64,000 nt of DNA from Phallus indusiatus (taxonomy: Eukaryota; Basidiomycota; Agaricomycetes; Phallales; Phallaceae): assembly GCA_027605045.1 (NCBI GenBank), contig JAQFWX010000019.1, positions 620,001 through 684,000 of the forward strand, in the 5' to 3' direction. A program made the position numbers and the translations under genes. Shown here piece by piece: positions 45,607-57,967 of this stretch. Positions within the stretch are counted from its first letter, which is position 1; every line of letters begins with the position of its first letter. The notes below the pieces were generated by a model. The model was not told the DNA's origin. It saw only the letters and a program-made list of their open reading frames with translations, and ran no database searches.

Positions 45607-46893
45607 GAATTTGAACAGAGGAGAAACGTCGGCGACCAGCGAGCGAGAGTGTTCAGAGATTGGGGAATTTAATGCTTAATTCAAGTTTGGTGAGGGTTTA
45701 TATACTGCGACGTTTACTTGTGGGCATGGACGTTCATTAAAGCTGTCCATGTCGACTTCCGGTCCAAGTACGTTTGTCCTCGAACCACATTAGTTTTGGG
45801 ATGGGATCAGTCTACTGGGGTCCAGTACCTCCTGTTCTCGAGTGTACTGTCTGGGAATTTGATGAATCGGAAGTCAAGCTCTAAGCATTACGATATCAGA
45901 GTTACCCATGTTGCGATCGCCCTCGGCCAAAGGAACTACAGGTGCCGATGACGACTCCAATTTGGTTGGAAATACTGAAGTTCACGAAAAGGAGGAGTAT
46001 GAATATGAGGAAGAAGAGGAAGAAGAGCAACAGGAATCACATAAGAAAGGAAGGTGAAGGCTAGATCCTGGTGACAGTCAATTCGATAATGCTACATACC
46101 GTCCCTGTATGTGGGTACTGGCAGCGTAAGTGCCGATGAACGTTCATCCTCAGATGATTTGGCCCAAACTAGCAAAAGAAACGAGATAGAGAAGACTGTC
46201 GCGTCAAACCAGGCCGATGTGATGGGATCATTATTTTTTCTACACATGAACGGTACAAGTGTCAATGCCCCCTCTGGTTTGGATGAAATTTTCGAAATGG
46301 AAATTGAGGAATCGCTACAAGCGCAAACGATTATCCCTCATTAAACGTGAATGATGTTTCCCTATCAGGATTAGACGAAGATGGCAAAAAACGACATTGA
46401 AGAAGTCGATGCTATGCTGTAAGAAGCAAATCCCTGTCGACGTTCAAACGTTCAAGTAGCAGGCCGGAAACTGCCTACGCCGCGAGTTTGAAATTTGAAC
46501 CTAGTCATCCATAAACAACGGACATGTCACGTATACAAATAGAAATCATTTGAGAATTGTTTTCAACAAGAGAAAATGCTGTTACGCACTTCTTTTTTGG
46601 AGAAGTGTGGGTTATTTGTTCTTCTTGAATTGTCGCCAATCTTGGCAAATTGCCATAATGAAAACTTCTTCTTCCAATCGGATTGGCTGCTAGTGTTCAA
46701 ACTCCGAAATACCCATCTTCACGCGAAGCTGTCATCTACAACTTCTGTCATACTATTTTAGTATGATGCATGAGGCAGTGGACAGCGCCGTGCAAGGGAT
46801 TCAAATAGGCCAGTATTTGGCAGCCCTATTAGCATTTCATCCCCTCAACATAAAATCATATCCCCGGCGCCATCTTTTTCTCCTTCTAGAAGT
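45607..46893. other. Intergenic region with possible relic
   Basis: Open stretches at about 45950-46055 (Glu-rich) and 46111-46344 (Ser/Asp/Glu-rich) resemble in composition the acidic N-terminus of the DUF6535 gene that follows. They may be remains of a duplicated first exon, but no clear alignment was found. The hairpin motif at 46570-46611 lies here. Confidence 0.4.
46570..46611 (+). repeat. Short dispersed hairpin motif, copy 2
   Basis: Ungapped relative of 6301-6342. CACTTCT and AGAAGTG form a perfect seven-pair stem around a short T-rich loop. It sits about 280 bases upstream of the DUF6535 start codon. Confidence 0.6.
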
Positions 46894-49800
46894 ATGTCCC
46901 AAACGTCTAGTTTGAACGGCGTAGAAGTGTCTGCCATTGACAATATTGAACCTCGGAACGATTTGGGGCAAGGTGGCAAAATCCCTGAAAGTGTCGAATC
47001 GGATAAGCTCTCACAGCACGATCGGGATGTGCATGATGATAATTGTTCAGGCAATTACGACCAACGTGAAGAAACCGATGCGCCCATTGCGGACAGTTTT
47101 AGGTCACCACAGACAAACGATAAACCACCTTCCTTGAACGAAGCGAAGAGCGAACACTCCCGCGACGAGACCATAGAAAAATTGGTAGATCTCTTCCGAG
47201 ATTTCCTTGGTCAGTTCCCCCCCCTTTTGGGGAGTCGATGAAATATATCTCGCTGACATATTTACTTTCAGAGGCTGCACCAAACCCTAATACAGATCCG
47301 GTAACGTCTAATCCGAATCATTCCCATACAAGACGAAACATGCCTGGACGAAAGAAGCTTTTCGGGTTGAATAAAGGAGTGTCCCCCGAAGGTGCATGTG
47401 AGTGCGGCAATTCTATTGATCGACCCTTTTTTTACTTCTCACAATAGCGAATAATCGATATGACTACGAGCAGAAATATCCGCGAGATCGATTTGGAGAA
47501 GAGACGGCCCCGAACGCTCGCGTTTGGTTGACTTACCTTGATGAAGCCGAGGCATTTGATCGTGAGAGAGTAGACGGATGGAAAGACACAGTAGATGTGC
47601 TGCTGGTCTTCGTAAGTAAAGCATTTTTATTTGCAATTACGATAAACTAAAGCTGATTGTTGAACGTTGATATGTCAGGCTGGTCTCTTTTCCGGTGTTA
47701 TAACAAACTTTATTTCACAAGCTTCTCAAAACCTCCAACAAAATAGTACACAAGTCACTGCATCTTTACTATTCGAAACCGTCCAAATACTACGGGCACA
47801 TCTCAACGGGATACCCATAAATAATGTTCCCAGCTCACCCATAACCCCTACTTCGCCATTCGCACCGTCAACAAACGCATCTTTGGTGAACGGCTTATGG
47901 TATACCAGTCTGGCAATCACGTTATCTACCGCGCTATTCGCGGTTCTCGCGAAACAATGGTTGTACTATTACATGGCTTCAATTTCTGGGACTGCGAATG
48001 AGAAAGTGAGGGCCAGGCAGTTGCGGTTCAACGGTTTCGAACAGTGGAATGTCGCAGCCATCATTGATCTCCTCCCCATCCTCCTTTACATTGCTGTTGG
48101 TCTGTTTCTCACCGGCATCATAATACTATTGTTTCCACTGGATTCTCGCATCGCCTGGACTATTGTCGCGATCACGAGCATCACTTTTATTTTATATTTT
48201 GCCTCCGTGATATTGCCCATTCGGTACCCGGAATGTCCATATACTACCTCCTTGACGATTTACGCCGGAATTCTTTTTTTCATTCTGCGAGAATGTCTTC
48301 GGTGGATTACCACGATCTTGAATGAAGGTTTTCGGACTATTTGGGAGATAGTGGATTTCCGAGCTCAGAGTATGATTCTGCGTCTCATGGGTTACACCCT
48401 GGGCCTCTTCCAGCATCTTTTCATGTTCATCTCGAAATCAGCTGGTGACGTGCGCCGCGGTCTTGGAAGACATCGACCCAGAATATTCTCAGCTAATTTC
48501 CCGAAATTCTCAAAGTGGAGAGAAGAGAATATAAAGCGAGCTGTCTCAAATACGACTGCTCTCGATTCCCAGGCGGTTAATTGGCTTTACACGGCCTCGT
48601 CTGATATAAGTGTTCGTCGGATTATTACTCGATCCGTAGCTGTCAACCCAATAATCGCTGGACAGTTTAACTTTGAGAATATTTGGTCACTCTCCAATAC
48701 TCTTGATGTCAGCGAAACGGATATCCTGGATTTGCGTCATGGACTTTGTCTGGATCTCCTTTCTGGTGATGTCCGTTATGGAGGTTATTGGCGCTTACTC
48801 GAGTCAATCCCTGATTATGTGGCCGAAAGCACCCTAGAGGAAGCAGAATATAAAAGCTATCTTCAAATTGATAAGGATGACTTCCCATTTTACGATGATC
48901 CGAATTCATTTAGTCGTTTAATCACCGACTTGGATTCTGTCAAGCTCCCGCTAGCCATGTGGTGTTACCTCCTAAAACGGATATCCCGGGATCATAGAGT
49001 GGTCGCGCATATACTCAAGCATGGATTGATTTCTCTCTTTTATGGGATATTCGATCCCACTCGTGAACTCATACATAACGCGGGGTTAGTACACTTCAGT
49101 GGCTCAGAGCTGGAATGGTGGAGATTTGTCTACCTGTTTGATTACTTCAAGCTTGGCGAGCCTGACTTTTCCTCAGAAGCCAAATCTCATGAAACACGCT
49201 ATCTCCTCTTTATCACCGTCTACCGTCAACTTACTTCCGTTGATTCATTCATCCTTGACAAAGCAGAGAGACAGATATGTTTGTATCATCTGTTTCGCAC
49301 CTTTTCCAACAGTAGCGTCATAGACTCACGCGACCACCGAGTCACTTTTCTTAAGGATGTTCTCTTCACGGACTCATTCTGGTCCGAGTCTATGACATAT
49401 GACGCCAGGAATGGGGCATTAGATTGTATGGGTTATATCAGCACCGAAGAGGCTGTCTGCTTTCCTTTTACGGATTATCACGAGCTCTCTCTCATATATC
49501 AATGGTGTTCACGAGATCTCGACCGATACTTATCAGAATTCACGTCTGCCATTTTCACAGTCTTACTCTTACCACGGAACCGCCACCATCTATTTACAAT
49601 TCTTTCGAACGACTCCGAAGCCGTGTCAAATTTATCAACATGTCTTCGAAACATGAATGATCGCCTTGGGGTAACATGCGACGGAGACATAATATATCCA
49701 CTTTTAATGGACCTCCTAAAGTCTGTGAAGATGCCTTTGTTCAGCATCCTTTACAACTCGTCCGTGCTCGTCCAACTATGGAAACTGCTTGTGATATCCG

Positions 49801-50150
49801 AACAGGATCCCAAACAATTTTTCCTTCTTGTAAAATCGAAGCTTGATAGGGAGAAGTTGGACGAGCTGTTTACTGCCATGAATGATCAAGGACAACTCGA
49901 CGACCTGATGGATGTGTTTTTCCATGACATAGAACGTCGGTTCCAGGCGTCTTTAGACGTGTTTGGACAAATCATAGGTCGGACTCAGGAAGTATCTACA
50001 CCCTCAGGTGCAATGTTGGATAAGGATTATGATAATGAAGAGCGCGCCCAGGTGTCAAGTCCGAATGAGGTATTTTTTTCAGATTTAATCATCATAAGAC
50101 AGTATGCTAAGTCATATTATGTACACAGCGTCGAGTCTTTCACATCATAG
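46894..50150 (+). CDS. DUF6535 domain-containing membrane protein
   Basis: Four exons keep phase: 46894-47209, 47272-47397, 47448-47611, 47679-50150, giving 1025 residues. The first 160 residues are acidic, Ser/Asn-rich and probably disordered. The domain follows: YDYEQKYPRDRFGEE, RVWLTYLDEAEAFDRERVDG, then WKDTVDVLLVF joined to AGLFSGVITNFISQASQNLQ. After it come about four hydrophobic segments, including LWYTSLAITLSTALFAVLAKQ and LPILLYIAVGLFLTGIIILLF. The remaining 650 residues are soluble and helical. This arrangement is standard for the DUF6535 proteins that mushrooms carry in many copies; function unknown. An upstream start is not excluded, since acidic frames continue above 46894. Confidence 0.87.
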
Positions 50151-51229
50151 CTAATTGGGCAAAAAAAGCATTCGGATATGTGTGGTCAAATCCACCCGCC
50201 ACGTAAATTAATACTAGCCAGCTGTGTTTATATATATTCACTTTCACTTATTCTATTGATTTGACACCTGCGATACTGCGCCGAAACTCTTGGTCTTTCA
50301 CTACTGGGAGATTTAATGCGTTGACAGCGTGCATTACTATTAGGTCGATGTCATCTTGTGTACTTTTCATTGAATGTATTGTGGGTAACTTAACGATGAA
50401 ATATTCTAAGGAAAACAGTGACAACAAGCAAATGTAAACGCAAGAAAGTATTCAAAACTTGAAGGTCGAAAACCTCGCTCAATGTTCAGACCCGGCATAT
50501 AACCATCGGCTTGCTAACTCAAACACTCAAAATGTGGCCCATTTGCGCAAGGCGAAATTATGCGAGAATTAGTTCAGATGGCAAAAAAAGACACTACGGG
50601 AGTGTATATACCGATTAAGGGTGGTGCTTTTCAAGCGTATTTGAATGAATGAGACGGGAGGTTAGATAGTATGAGATTGACTTTACCACCCCGGATGGTC
50701 TTATGGAGATCAGTACCGACCCGCAAAAATTTTCGAAAGATTTACATAGTTTTCGAGATTGGTGGGTCAGTACGTCTTGCAAAGATTTAGATTTTATCGA
50801 CTAAATGGATTTCTATGAAGGCTGTGTGTCATCTGCCGCACAAATTTGACCATCAATACTGAATTTGGCACTAACTACCTAACGGACTTATCGGACCGTT
50901 TACACTGGACGCGAACAAATACTTTTCTATTTCGTCCGTCAGTCGCCGAATATATTTGTAGCATGGATTTTACTTTGTATGTATAAGCCAGCGCCGTTAG
51001 TTCCGATGACGTCACAATTATAACGTTTTGGTATTGTTCGCTGATCTTCGAATCCAATTGGCGAAATTTTTTTTATTTATTTACTCAGCGCGCTGGCTGC
51101 CGAAAAGCGTGTATCAAAAAGTCTGGCGGTACTACTGGGCGTTGTCTCTACCACCACCCCCTTTCTTGCTTTTCTCGAAGATATTCGGTTGTTTTTGGAT
51201 ATTCTTATATATTCTTATCCCTCCCCCTA
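50151..51229. other. Intergenic region, nothing recognised
   Basis: AT-rich, with only short frames. The last 150 bases, with pyrimidine blocks, are the likely promoter of the glycosyltransferase. Confidence 0.5.
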
Positions 51230-52865
51230 ATGAACCCCTTGTATAACTTACGTCGGATTAGTCTCAAATGTTCAATCCTTCTATCTCTCGCTTTTGTCTT
51301 CTCCCTTTTTGTTTTGCATCATTTTGGAAATGGCCTGCCACGACTATTCCTTGTTACACCGTTTTCCTCTTATCCTCTACGGCTGGGCCTACCACAATAT
51401 AGGGACATTTACGAGATGGAGAGGACATTGCCACAACATAATCTGGATTTAGAATTTCCTGAGGGCCGGACGGGGAGATATGTACGTTTTGCTAATCAGA
51501 TCGCGATGTTGGGCTGGAACAATGTATTAAATGAAGTGTAAGTGCTGTCATCACTATTGCAGTAATGCTCGGTGTTGTTTTACCTCCTTTTTTTTCACAC
51601 TGGCAGCCTCCTGTGTTCACATCTGGCCTGGCGTGCCAACAGATCCTACGTCTTCCAGGATTACATATGGAAGATCGAGTACTTTCCCTGGAAAGTCTAT
51701 GGTCAAGTACCACGAACACCCCTCAACGCACTCATCGCGGGACCGACGGCTGGTGGACCCTGGTCTGTAGACGATCCTTCACCTCGCGCGATAAGTGACG
51801 TATGGTTCCATACCGTTTGTCCTGAGAGCGAAGTCATCTCAATCGATGCTTCACAAATGAAAAATCCCGTTCGCGGAAAAACTGCAGATCTCGTGATGGA
51901 TTATTGGGTTGATCTTCTATCTAATCATCCCGCGAGATGTATCGAGGTCGTATCGGGCTCTGGGGATGATTTCCCTCAAACATTTGATCTATGGTACGGA
52001 ACAAAAGACAAATATATGGGACTTCCGGAATGAATAAATGAATAACTCATCTTTATTCAACAGGACAGTCAGCACTCGCCTTGTTCTTCCCATATGGGAA
52101 GAATTTAAAAAATCTCCCGTCTCTCGCCTTTTACGCTCCCCACCACTCGTCAACCGAGCCATTGCCTCAAATGAACACCTCTTCTTCCCAGAGAAGACAC
52201 AAGCTGCTACGCTACGGTATGACGCCATGATGGTTCTCCACCTCCGACGCGGAGACTTTGTCGGTGCATGTCAAGGTCTCGCCGACTGGAACAGCACGTT
52301 TTACATGTGGAATTTATTACCAGGCTTGCCGGATCCTCTTCATGTTGGACCTCCCGTTGGAGAAGGAATAGTCGGTAAAAACACTCCGGAAAACTATTTG
52401 ATATATAAAAGACGGTGTATGCCTTCTGAAGAGGAATTGGTTACAAAAATTATGGAAAGTAAATTAGACTGGGAGAGTGGTGTAGGAATGAGTACGCGGC
52501 CGGATTTTTCTCCGCGTCGCCGAGAGCGACTCTCAACGCTTTATATCTCGACGAATGCGGAAAAGAAGTGGATCGATCAGTTTAAAAAAAGGATGATTGA
52601 GGAAGGGTGGACTACTGTTGTATCTTCGGCCGATTTAATACTTAATTCGGAACAAACTGCTGTGTCGATGGCTGTTGATATGGATATTGGGAGACGGGCT
52701 GCTGTATTTATCGGGAATGGGGTATGTTCTTAACAGCTGAGTGCTGACGAAAACGAAGTTTACTGATGCACGCTTTCTCTTCTGCAGTGGTCTTCAATGA
52801 CAAGTAATGTTGTACATCGAAGGTTGGTAGACGAAAACGACTATATATCTACCCGGTTTTGGTAG
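51230..52865 (+). CDS. O-fucosyltransferase-like type II membrane protein
   Basis: Four exons keep phase: 51230-51537, 51607-51993, 52064-52721, 52788-52865, giving 476 residues. A cytosolic stub and one membrane anchor (residues about 12-32, CSILLSLAFVFSLFVLHHF) place the rest in the Golgi or ER lumen. Family features are GRYVRFANQIAMLGWNNVLNE, a Trp/Tyr-rich acceptor-side block, MVLHLRRGDF (the HxRxGDF donor-binding motif of GDP-fucose protein O-fucosyltransferases) and a C-terminal segment AVFIGNG followed across the last intron by WSSMTSNVV, as in fucosyltransferase-fold enzymes. It would transfer a sugar from a nucleotide donor to protein or glycan; the donor and acceptor are not known. 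The second intron (51994-52063) was inferred from phase, because reading through it hits a stop. Confidence 0.8.
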
Positions 52866-53898
52866 ATGGGAATTTAAAATTATCAAGCAAAAAAAAAACA
52901 TAATCCCTCTGTTTTGTATTAACTGGAACTACTTTCGGGGAATTGTTTAGGGTTAATTAGGTATTAAAAAACTCAATAGTATTGTATGTAATTTGACTTG
53001 TCCTTTCACAAGTCATGAAAAACGGGTTGTGCAATAATGTGATTTTCAGATTTAACCTTTATACAGCATGAGCGATTTCCATTCGTTTTAAACGTGTAAC
53101 AGGGCGTTTCGGGGATAAAGAATAGCTCCTCATAGAGCCCTGCGTCGTACATTCATTTGCGACTTTACTCCTAGTGGCGACTGTGGTTTGATTGCCCAAT
53201 CACTTAGCGACATGGTTTGATCATTTCTGTGCTGTCCATGGACCATGGCTAATGATTTGCCTGGCTGTGGCTCAGGCCAGGGCCAAGCTGTCAGGCCATG
53301 ACTTTGAAGAATACCCGAGAATGCCCAATCTACCGTGATTGGGGATCCTAAATCACACAGAAAACTGACAGGACGATAATTGAAGAGCTTCACCAAGCTC
53401 TACCCCATCGTTTGAGATGCCTATATGTGTCATGTACATCTATGGGTGTTGATGCCGATTAGGTAAATACGCGCCCATTAAGCGCCCGAACTTGACTTCG
53501 CTTTTGACTGAAAATCGATTCAATCCCTTTGCACGAAGCCAATGTACTCTGGCCTTGGCTTGGGATTTCGGAAGGTCAGAGCCAACCAAAGCCGCTGGCT
53601 TCAGGCCAAGCCAAGGCCAGGACATCATTAAGGTCCATGGCGAGCCTCAGGCTAACGCCACTTTGGTTCAATCTTTCTAACGAACCACCACATTACTTGT
53701 ACTAGGACGGCGATTTGAAGCAAAAAAGATGGTCCTTTACCCATAATGAGCAGATCTATAAATTCCAAGCTATGTTCTCACTAAAACCAAACACACACCG
53801 TCCCCCTCCTCACCAACGTTAACCAACCTGATCGTCGAACAAACGTTTTAGTGCATCTTTCGTCAGGCCACGAACGTAAATCTCAAAACTTTCTAATT
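52866..53898. other. Intergenic region with dispersed repeat
   Basis: Apart from the GGCC-rich repeat at 53240-53660, nothing is recognised. Open frames on both strands over the repeat are by-products of its composition. Confidence 0.5.
53240..53660 (-). repeat. GGCTTGGCCTGAAGCC repeat, copy 2 and related words
   Basis: 53577-53621 matches 31288-31365 in reverse orientation. A second block of related words (GGCTCAGGCCAGGGCCAAGC) lies at about 53260-53300. The sequence between is unrelated. Confidence 0.65.
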
Positions 53899-54328
53899 AT
53901 GTCTTTCATCAACCAACCCTATACATCACGATACACTCGCATAGGCGGTTACACCATAAGTTTAGAGACCGCGGCCGCATGGGCATCTCACATTGAAGGC
54001 TTCGACCTGAACCCAATCTCCGAGGCTCCTACTGTTTACATGGTTCTCCGCCCTTTATTCAAGCGTTATTCCATTGACTTGGAAAAAATTGGTGATAATG
54101 AAAACGCGAGATTCATGTTTGTCACACAAAGCAGTGGATATACGTGTATTGGGAGACCTTTGTCTGAAATGGAGCACTGTGAGCCGTGTGATGAAGACGA
54201 ATATGTCAGAAAGATCCTCGAAAGTCATGGTAACATGTTTTTACAATTGGTTTATTGATAGGCTTATTCGAGTTTTGCTACTAGGTGTCAAGGAATGCGA
54301 GTTTGAAATGGTTGAAGTCCCACAATAA
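53899..54328 (+). CDS. Uncharacterised 124-residue protein
   Basis: Two exons, 53899-54229 and 54285-54328, are joined by a 55-base intron; the phase fits and the second exon ends EVPQ before a TAA. The protein begins MSFINQPYTSRYTRIGGYTI and is soluble, with no signal peptide. It has a predicted alpha/beta character and a CEPCDEDEY segment. The region before the ATG has an A/C-rich leader and the frame is open upstream only through non-ATG codons. I do not recognise the family. The gene stands alone between a repeat-bearing region and a gene-poor stretch. Confidence 0.55.
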
Positions 54329-54947
54329 TAGTCGCTCACTAACCGTGATGTTTTCAAGTCTCCGCATATATTTCGTTTAAAGACCAACATCCACCATCAT
54401 TATGTTTCTAATCCTTGTATAATAAACTTCGCCCATAATTTTATAGACTTAAAAGTTGATGTAGAGTCGTTGGCAATAATAAATAATAAAAGATAGATTT
54501 GACTGCAATAGAAATTAATTTGCAAGCGAACTTTGAAAAGACTTAAGCGTGTCAATGATAAGATAAATCTTCATTGTTCGCAGTCTGAGGAGCAAATAGC
54601 ATATATCTTTGTGATATATTCAAACCTGAAAGGAAACGGAGTGAAATTGTTGGATTGCTGAGGTATATACCAACGAGCATCGCTTAGAATTGAAAAGTAC
54701 TAGTATCAAATCTATGTCCAGATCAGCTTAGTCTATTTTCCTCTATCATAGTTGGAACGTCTGCGTTACATAAACTGTCAATGATCGATCCATCAGGGAC
54801 TGTGGCTCTAACTTGTTTGTAAATCCGTTTCAAAGATGTCAGCAAAGAGTACTGATATTTATAAAACGTTCTGAACTGACAGAAGTTCTCAATGTCAAGG
54901 GCAGTAGCTATAAACCTGTTTCATTGCATGTTTACATCACGATGATT
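54329..54947. other. Intergenic region between convergent genes, nothing recognised
   Basis: AT-rich 3' flanks only. Confidence 0.5.
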
Positions 54948-56996
54948 TCAACCATGAATCGGATCATCAACTTTCTCATTATACTCTTTAACACTGGAAA
55001 CCGAATCACTCTCTTCTTCCGGTAAACCCAGTTTCGATACATCATAACCATTTTGTGTGAGGTATTCCCGGAACTGGCCAATAGGAGATCGACATAAGCG
55101 GCAGCCATAAAGGAGAAAGAAATATAGAAGTCAAGTGAAAGAGACTTACAGCTATATCTTCTTCGAGAAGACCCTCTTCAGACAGTGGATGAACGAAAAA
55201 GAAGGAATTGATTAGGTTCAAAACTACAATGCCGCTGCCGATGAAGAATGGTCCAGAATTCCCCCTGACTGAAGCGGATCCACCGAATGCTGTAATGCAA
55301 CAGCGTTTAATATAGGGTTGTAGATCTTTATAAAGAATGAATTGGCACAGACCATTGACTATCTGAGGGAATGCTACGCGAGTTGTATTGTCAGCAACAA
55401 AGTATAGTAGAAACTCGGAGTGTGTTGCTTACCTACTGTCCCTACAAGGGCTCCAACTTTACCCACAGCGGCCGCAACTCCGTAGAAATGTCCTCGAATA
55501 CCGGTGGGTCCTGTCTTAGCGGAGAGAATAATGGTACAGTTACCGGGCTATCCATTCGAGATATTTATTTTCATGTGGAGTGAAGTGCTGCAATGAAAAA
55601 CTTACACCAAACTCTCCAAGGCTCAAGAAAACACCATACATAATTGCAAATCCAGCGATATGGTTTTTTAGCAATGGGTATGTACCAGCTAGAACGAACC
55701 CGAAAACGCTTTGTACGGCGAGTGCCAAACAGAGTGTACGTTTTGGACCCATGTAATCTAAAGCGAATGCACCGAGTATTGTTCCTGGCATAGAAAACAA
55801 ACTACAAAACAAGGGCCGTCAGTCATATTAGAGTAATTGTAGGTTGAGCTACTGACTTTATAACAACATTCCATCCCAAGACTGCACCGAAGCTGCCTCC
55901 CGGAGGTATCACGCTATTCAAAATCGTAGAGGCGAATAGGCCAAAAGGGTACACAATAAAGTCATATAGAAACCTGTGTTAGTATTCATGAATATAAGAT
56001 TATATTCATTGCATAGAATGTGAAAGAACCATGTGAATGATATCGCAGCTAAACTACGCCAGTACCGCCGAACAACCAAGCCATAAGGAATGGGTGCATG
56101 TCGCATACCGTCTTCTTTGTACCGTTTAGGTTCCTTTTGCGATCATCGGTATCCATATATTATGAATTAGGTCGGATTACATGGTGACATACGGTCATTC
56201 TTAGTCGCCAGATAAAGACGACAAATGCGGGTAGGATGCCAAAACCGAGGGTTCCCCTCCATACTGCGTCGAGGTGGTTGTCTTTGAAACTGGTATTGCA
56301 GTGTTACACATATAACATGAATGTACCTGAATAATATCTTACATCCACCATAGAACTAAAGGGACGAAAGCGCCAATCACGAATCCGAGGTTAATCATAG
56401 TATCTGGTGGAAATATGGTGAGTACCATCTTAGACTCAGGAGATATATATCAAATACTGGTGGCTAGAGCAAGCCAACGGTTTTGCGAATATTTCGCTAT
56501 TTGTCCCTCGTCACTTTGTTCACTAGCCGCGACGCTTCCACAAGGATATTCTGCACCGATACCAATACCAAGGAAAAACCTAAAAATGATGAGGGCAACG
56601 AGTAAGCCGTGGGCGGAGTTGTGAGCTCCCTGAGCGCAAGCGGAAAGAAATGAGAAGAGAATCATGATTCCCGTGGCCATCATCTTCAGGACAAATGACA
56701 AAACATTACTGATTTTAAAAAGCCGAGCCAAATCAAAAAAGTAAGTATCACAAACGCACCATCCCAAATTTTCGTCCAAGTTTGTCCGTGAGATACCCAA
56801 AAGTAAGCATTCCGACAATTGTCCCAGCGAATCCGATCGAATTGAGCGTGGTATGTTCGTTTGTGGTAACTATACCAGATCCAAACTTTCTTTGCAGAAT
56901 GGTAACAACCGTTCCAATTACGCCGTTGACATATCCGTCTGAGAATAATGCAGTCCCGCAGGCGAAGATTAAAGATACTTGGGATAAGGGGACCAT
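54948..56996 (-). CDS. MFS transporter, GIT1-like (glycerophosphodiester/phosphate type)
   Basis: Starts at ATG 56996 ([34 protein letters not shown]) on the minus strand and ends ...DDPIHG at 54948. Family features follow in order: [25 protein letters not shown] (motif A), [22 protein letters not shown] (typical of the GIT1/PHO84 branch), [51 protein letters not shown] (second motif A) and [20 protein letters not shown]. About ten short introns interrupt it. Proteins of this branch import glycerophosphoinositol, glycerophosphocholine or phosphate by proton symport at the plasma membrane. Which substrate applies here cannot be read from sequence. The C-terminal tail after the last helix is short and acidic. 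Confidence 0.85.
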
Positions 56997-57967
56997 TATG
57001 GTATGCAAATGGTATTAGGTTTTATAGACCTGGGATTGGTGTTGGTGGGGAAGTATCGAGTTTTGCATAAACAAGGGTGTTTGCTTTTAAGTGAGATTGT
57101 TGTTTACTATACGAAATCGCAGCCGTCAAAAGTTCATCCGTTGACTTATCCGTATTCCGGAACGTGCCTTGTTGGGAAAGCCTGCGAGTGAAAGTCAGGT
57201 ATAATTGGTACATAAGACTTCTATAATCAAACTGTCGGCCTGTAAGAGAAGAGAACGGTACACACGTTTGCGAGAAGCACATGAAGAATTAATAAAGAAT
57301 GGAGAGAGCCTTCTTTATCAGGAGCCGCTCATGATCATGATTGAAAGCACGCCACATAAGGGACTTTGAGTATGTGGATCTGCAATCCCATCGCATTTCA
57401 CCATGTGATCTCTTTTTTGGACTACGCCTTCCCACATATATATATATTTTGAGGCGTTGCTTCGCACAGTAAAGTCAGTCCTAGGTCATGAAGGGACGTC
57501 GGGTTGCCAGACGGAAAAACACTTGAAAAAAATGCTAATCACGGGAAATTAAGTAAAAAAAAAGCAAAGTCTCACAGAGAAGATTCGTTCACATAACAAT
57601 AAGCATGGTTTCTTGAGATTCCAAACCTGTCCAAAACCCAGTCTTCTCACAACGAGTCACAAAGTACGACCGTCGAGGACCTTCAAATCCATGCAAGATA
57701 CTATTTCACGGAATAAGCTGTAGTCTCAAAATTCGCCACCTAAACTCACCGATGAAAGCGTCGCAAAATAAAACTAAATTAGTCTCGGATTGGTTGTTGA
57801 TTGGTTGGACTATGTTGACATCGGCCTCTCGGAGACTGGGACGAGCGCGTCGTGAAGTCACATGTATGTCACGTCACGTCCACAGTTCACGTCTCTTACG
57901 CGTACCACGCCAACGTCTTTCGATGCAAATTTCAGTCTTTTCCTTGCAAAAATGAAGTGGTAGAATC
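56997..57967. other. Shared upstream region of divergent genes
   Basis: Between the MFS gene (minus) and the gamma-tubulin complex gene (plus). It contains a short TA run (CACATATATATATATTTTG near 57435) and no recognised coding sequence. Confidence 0.5.
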
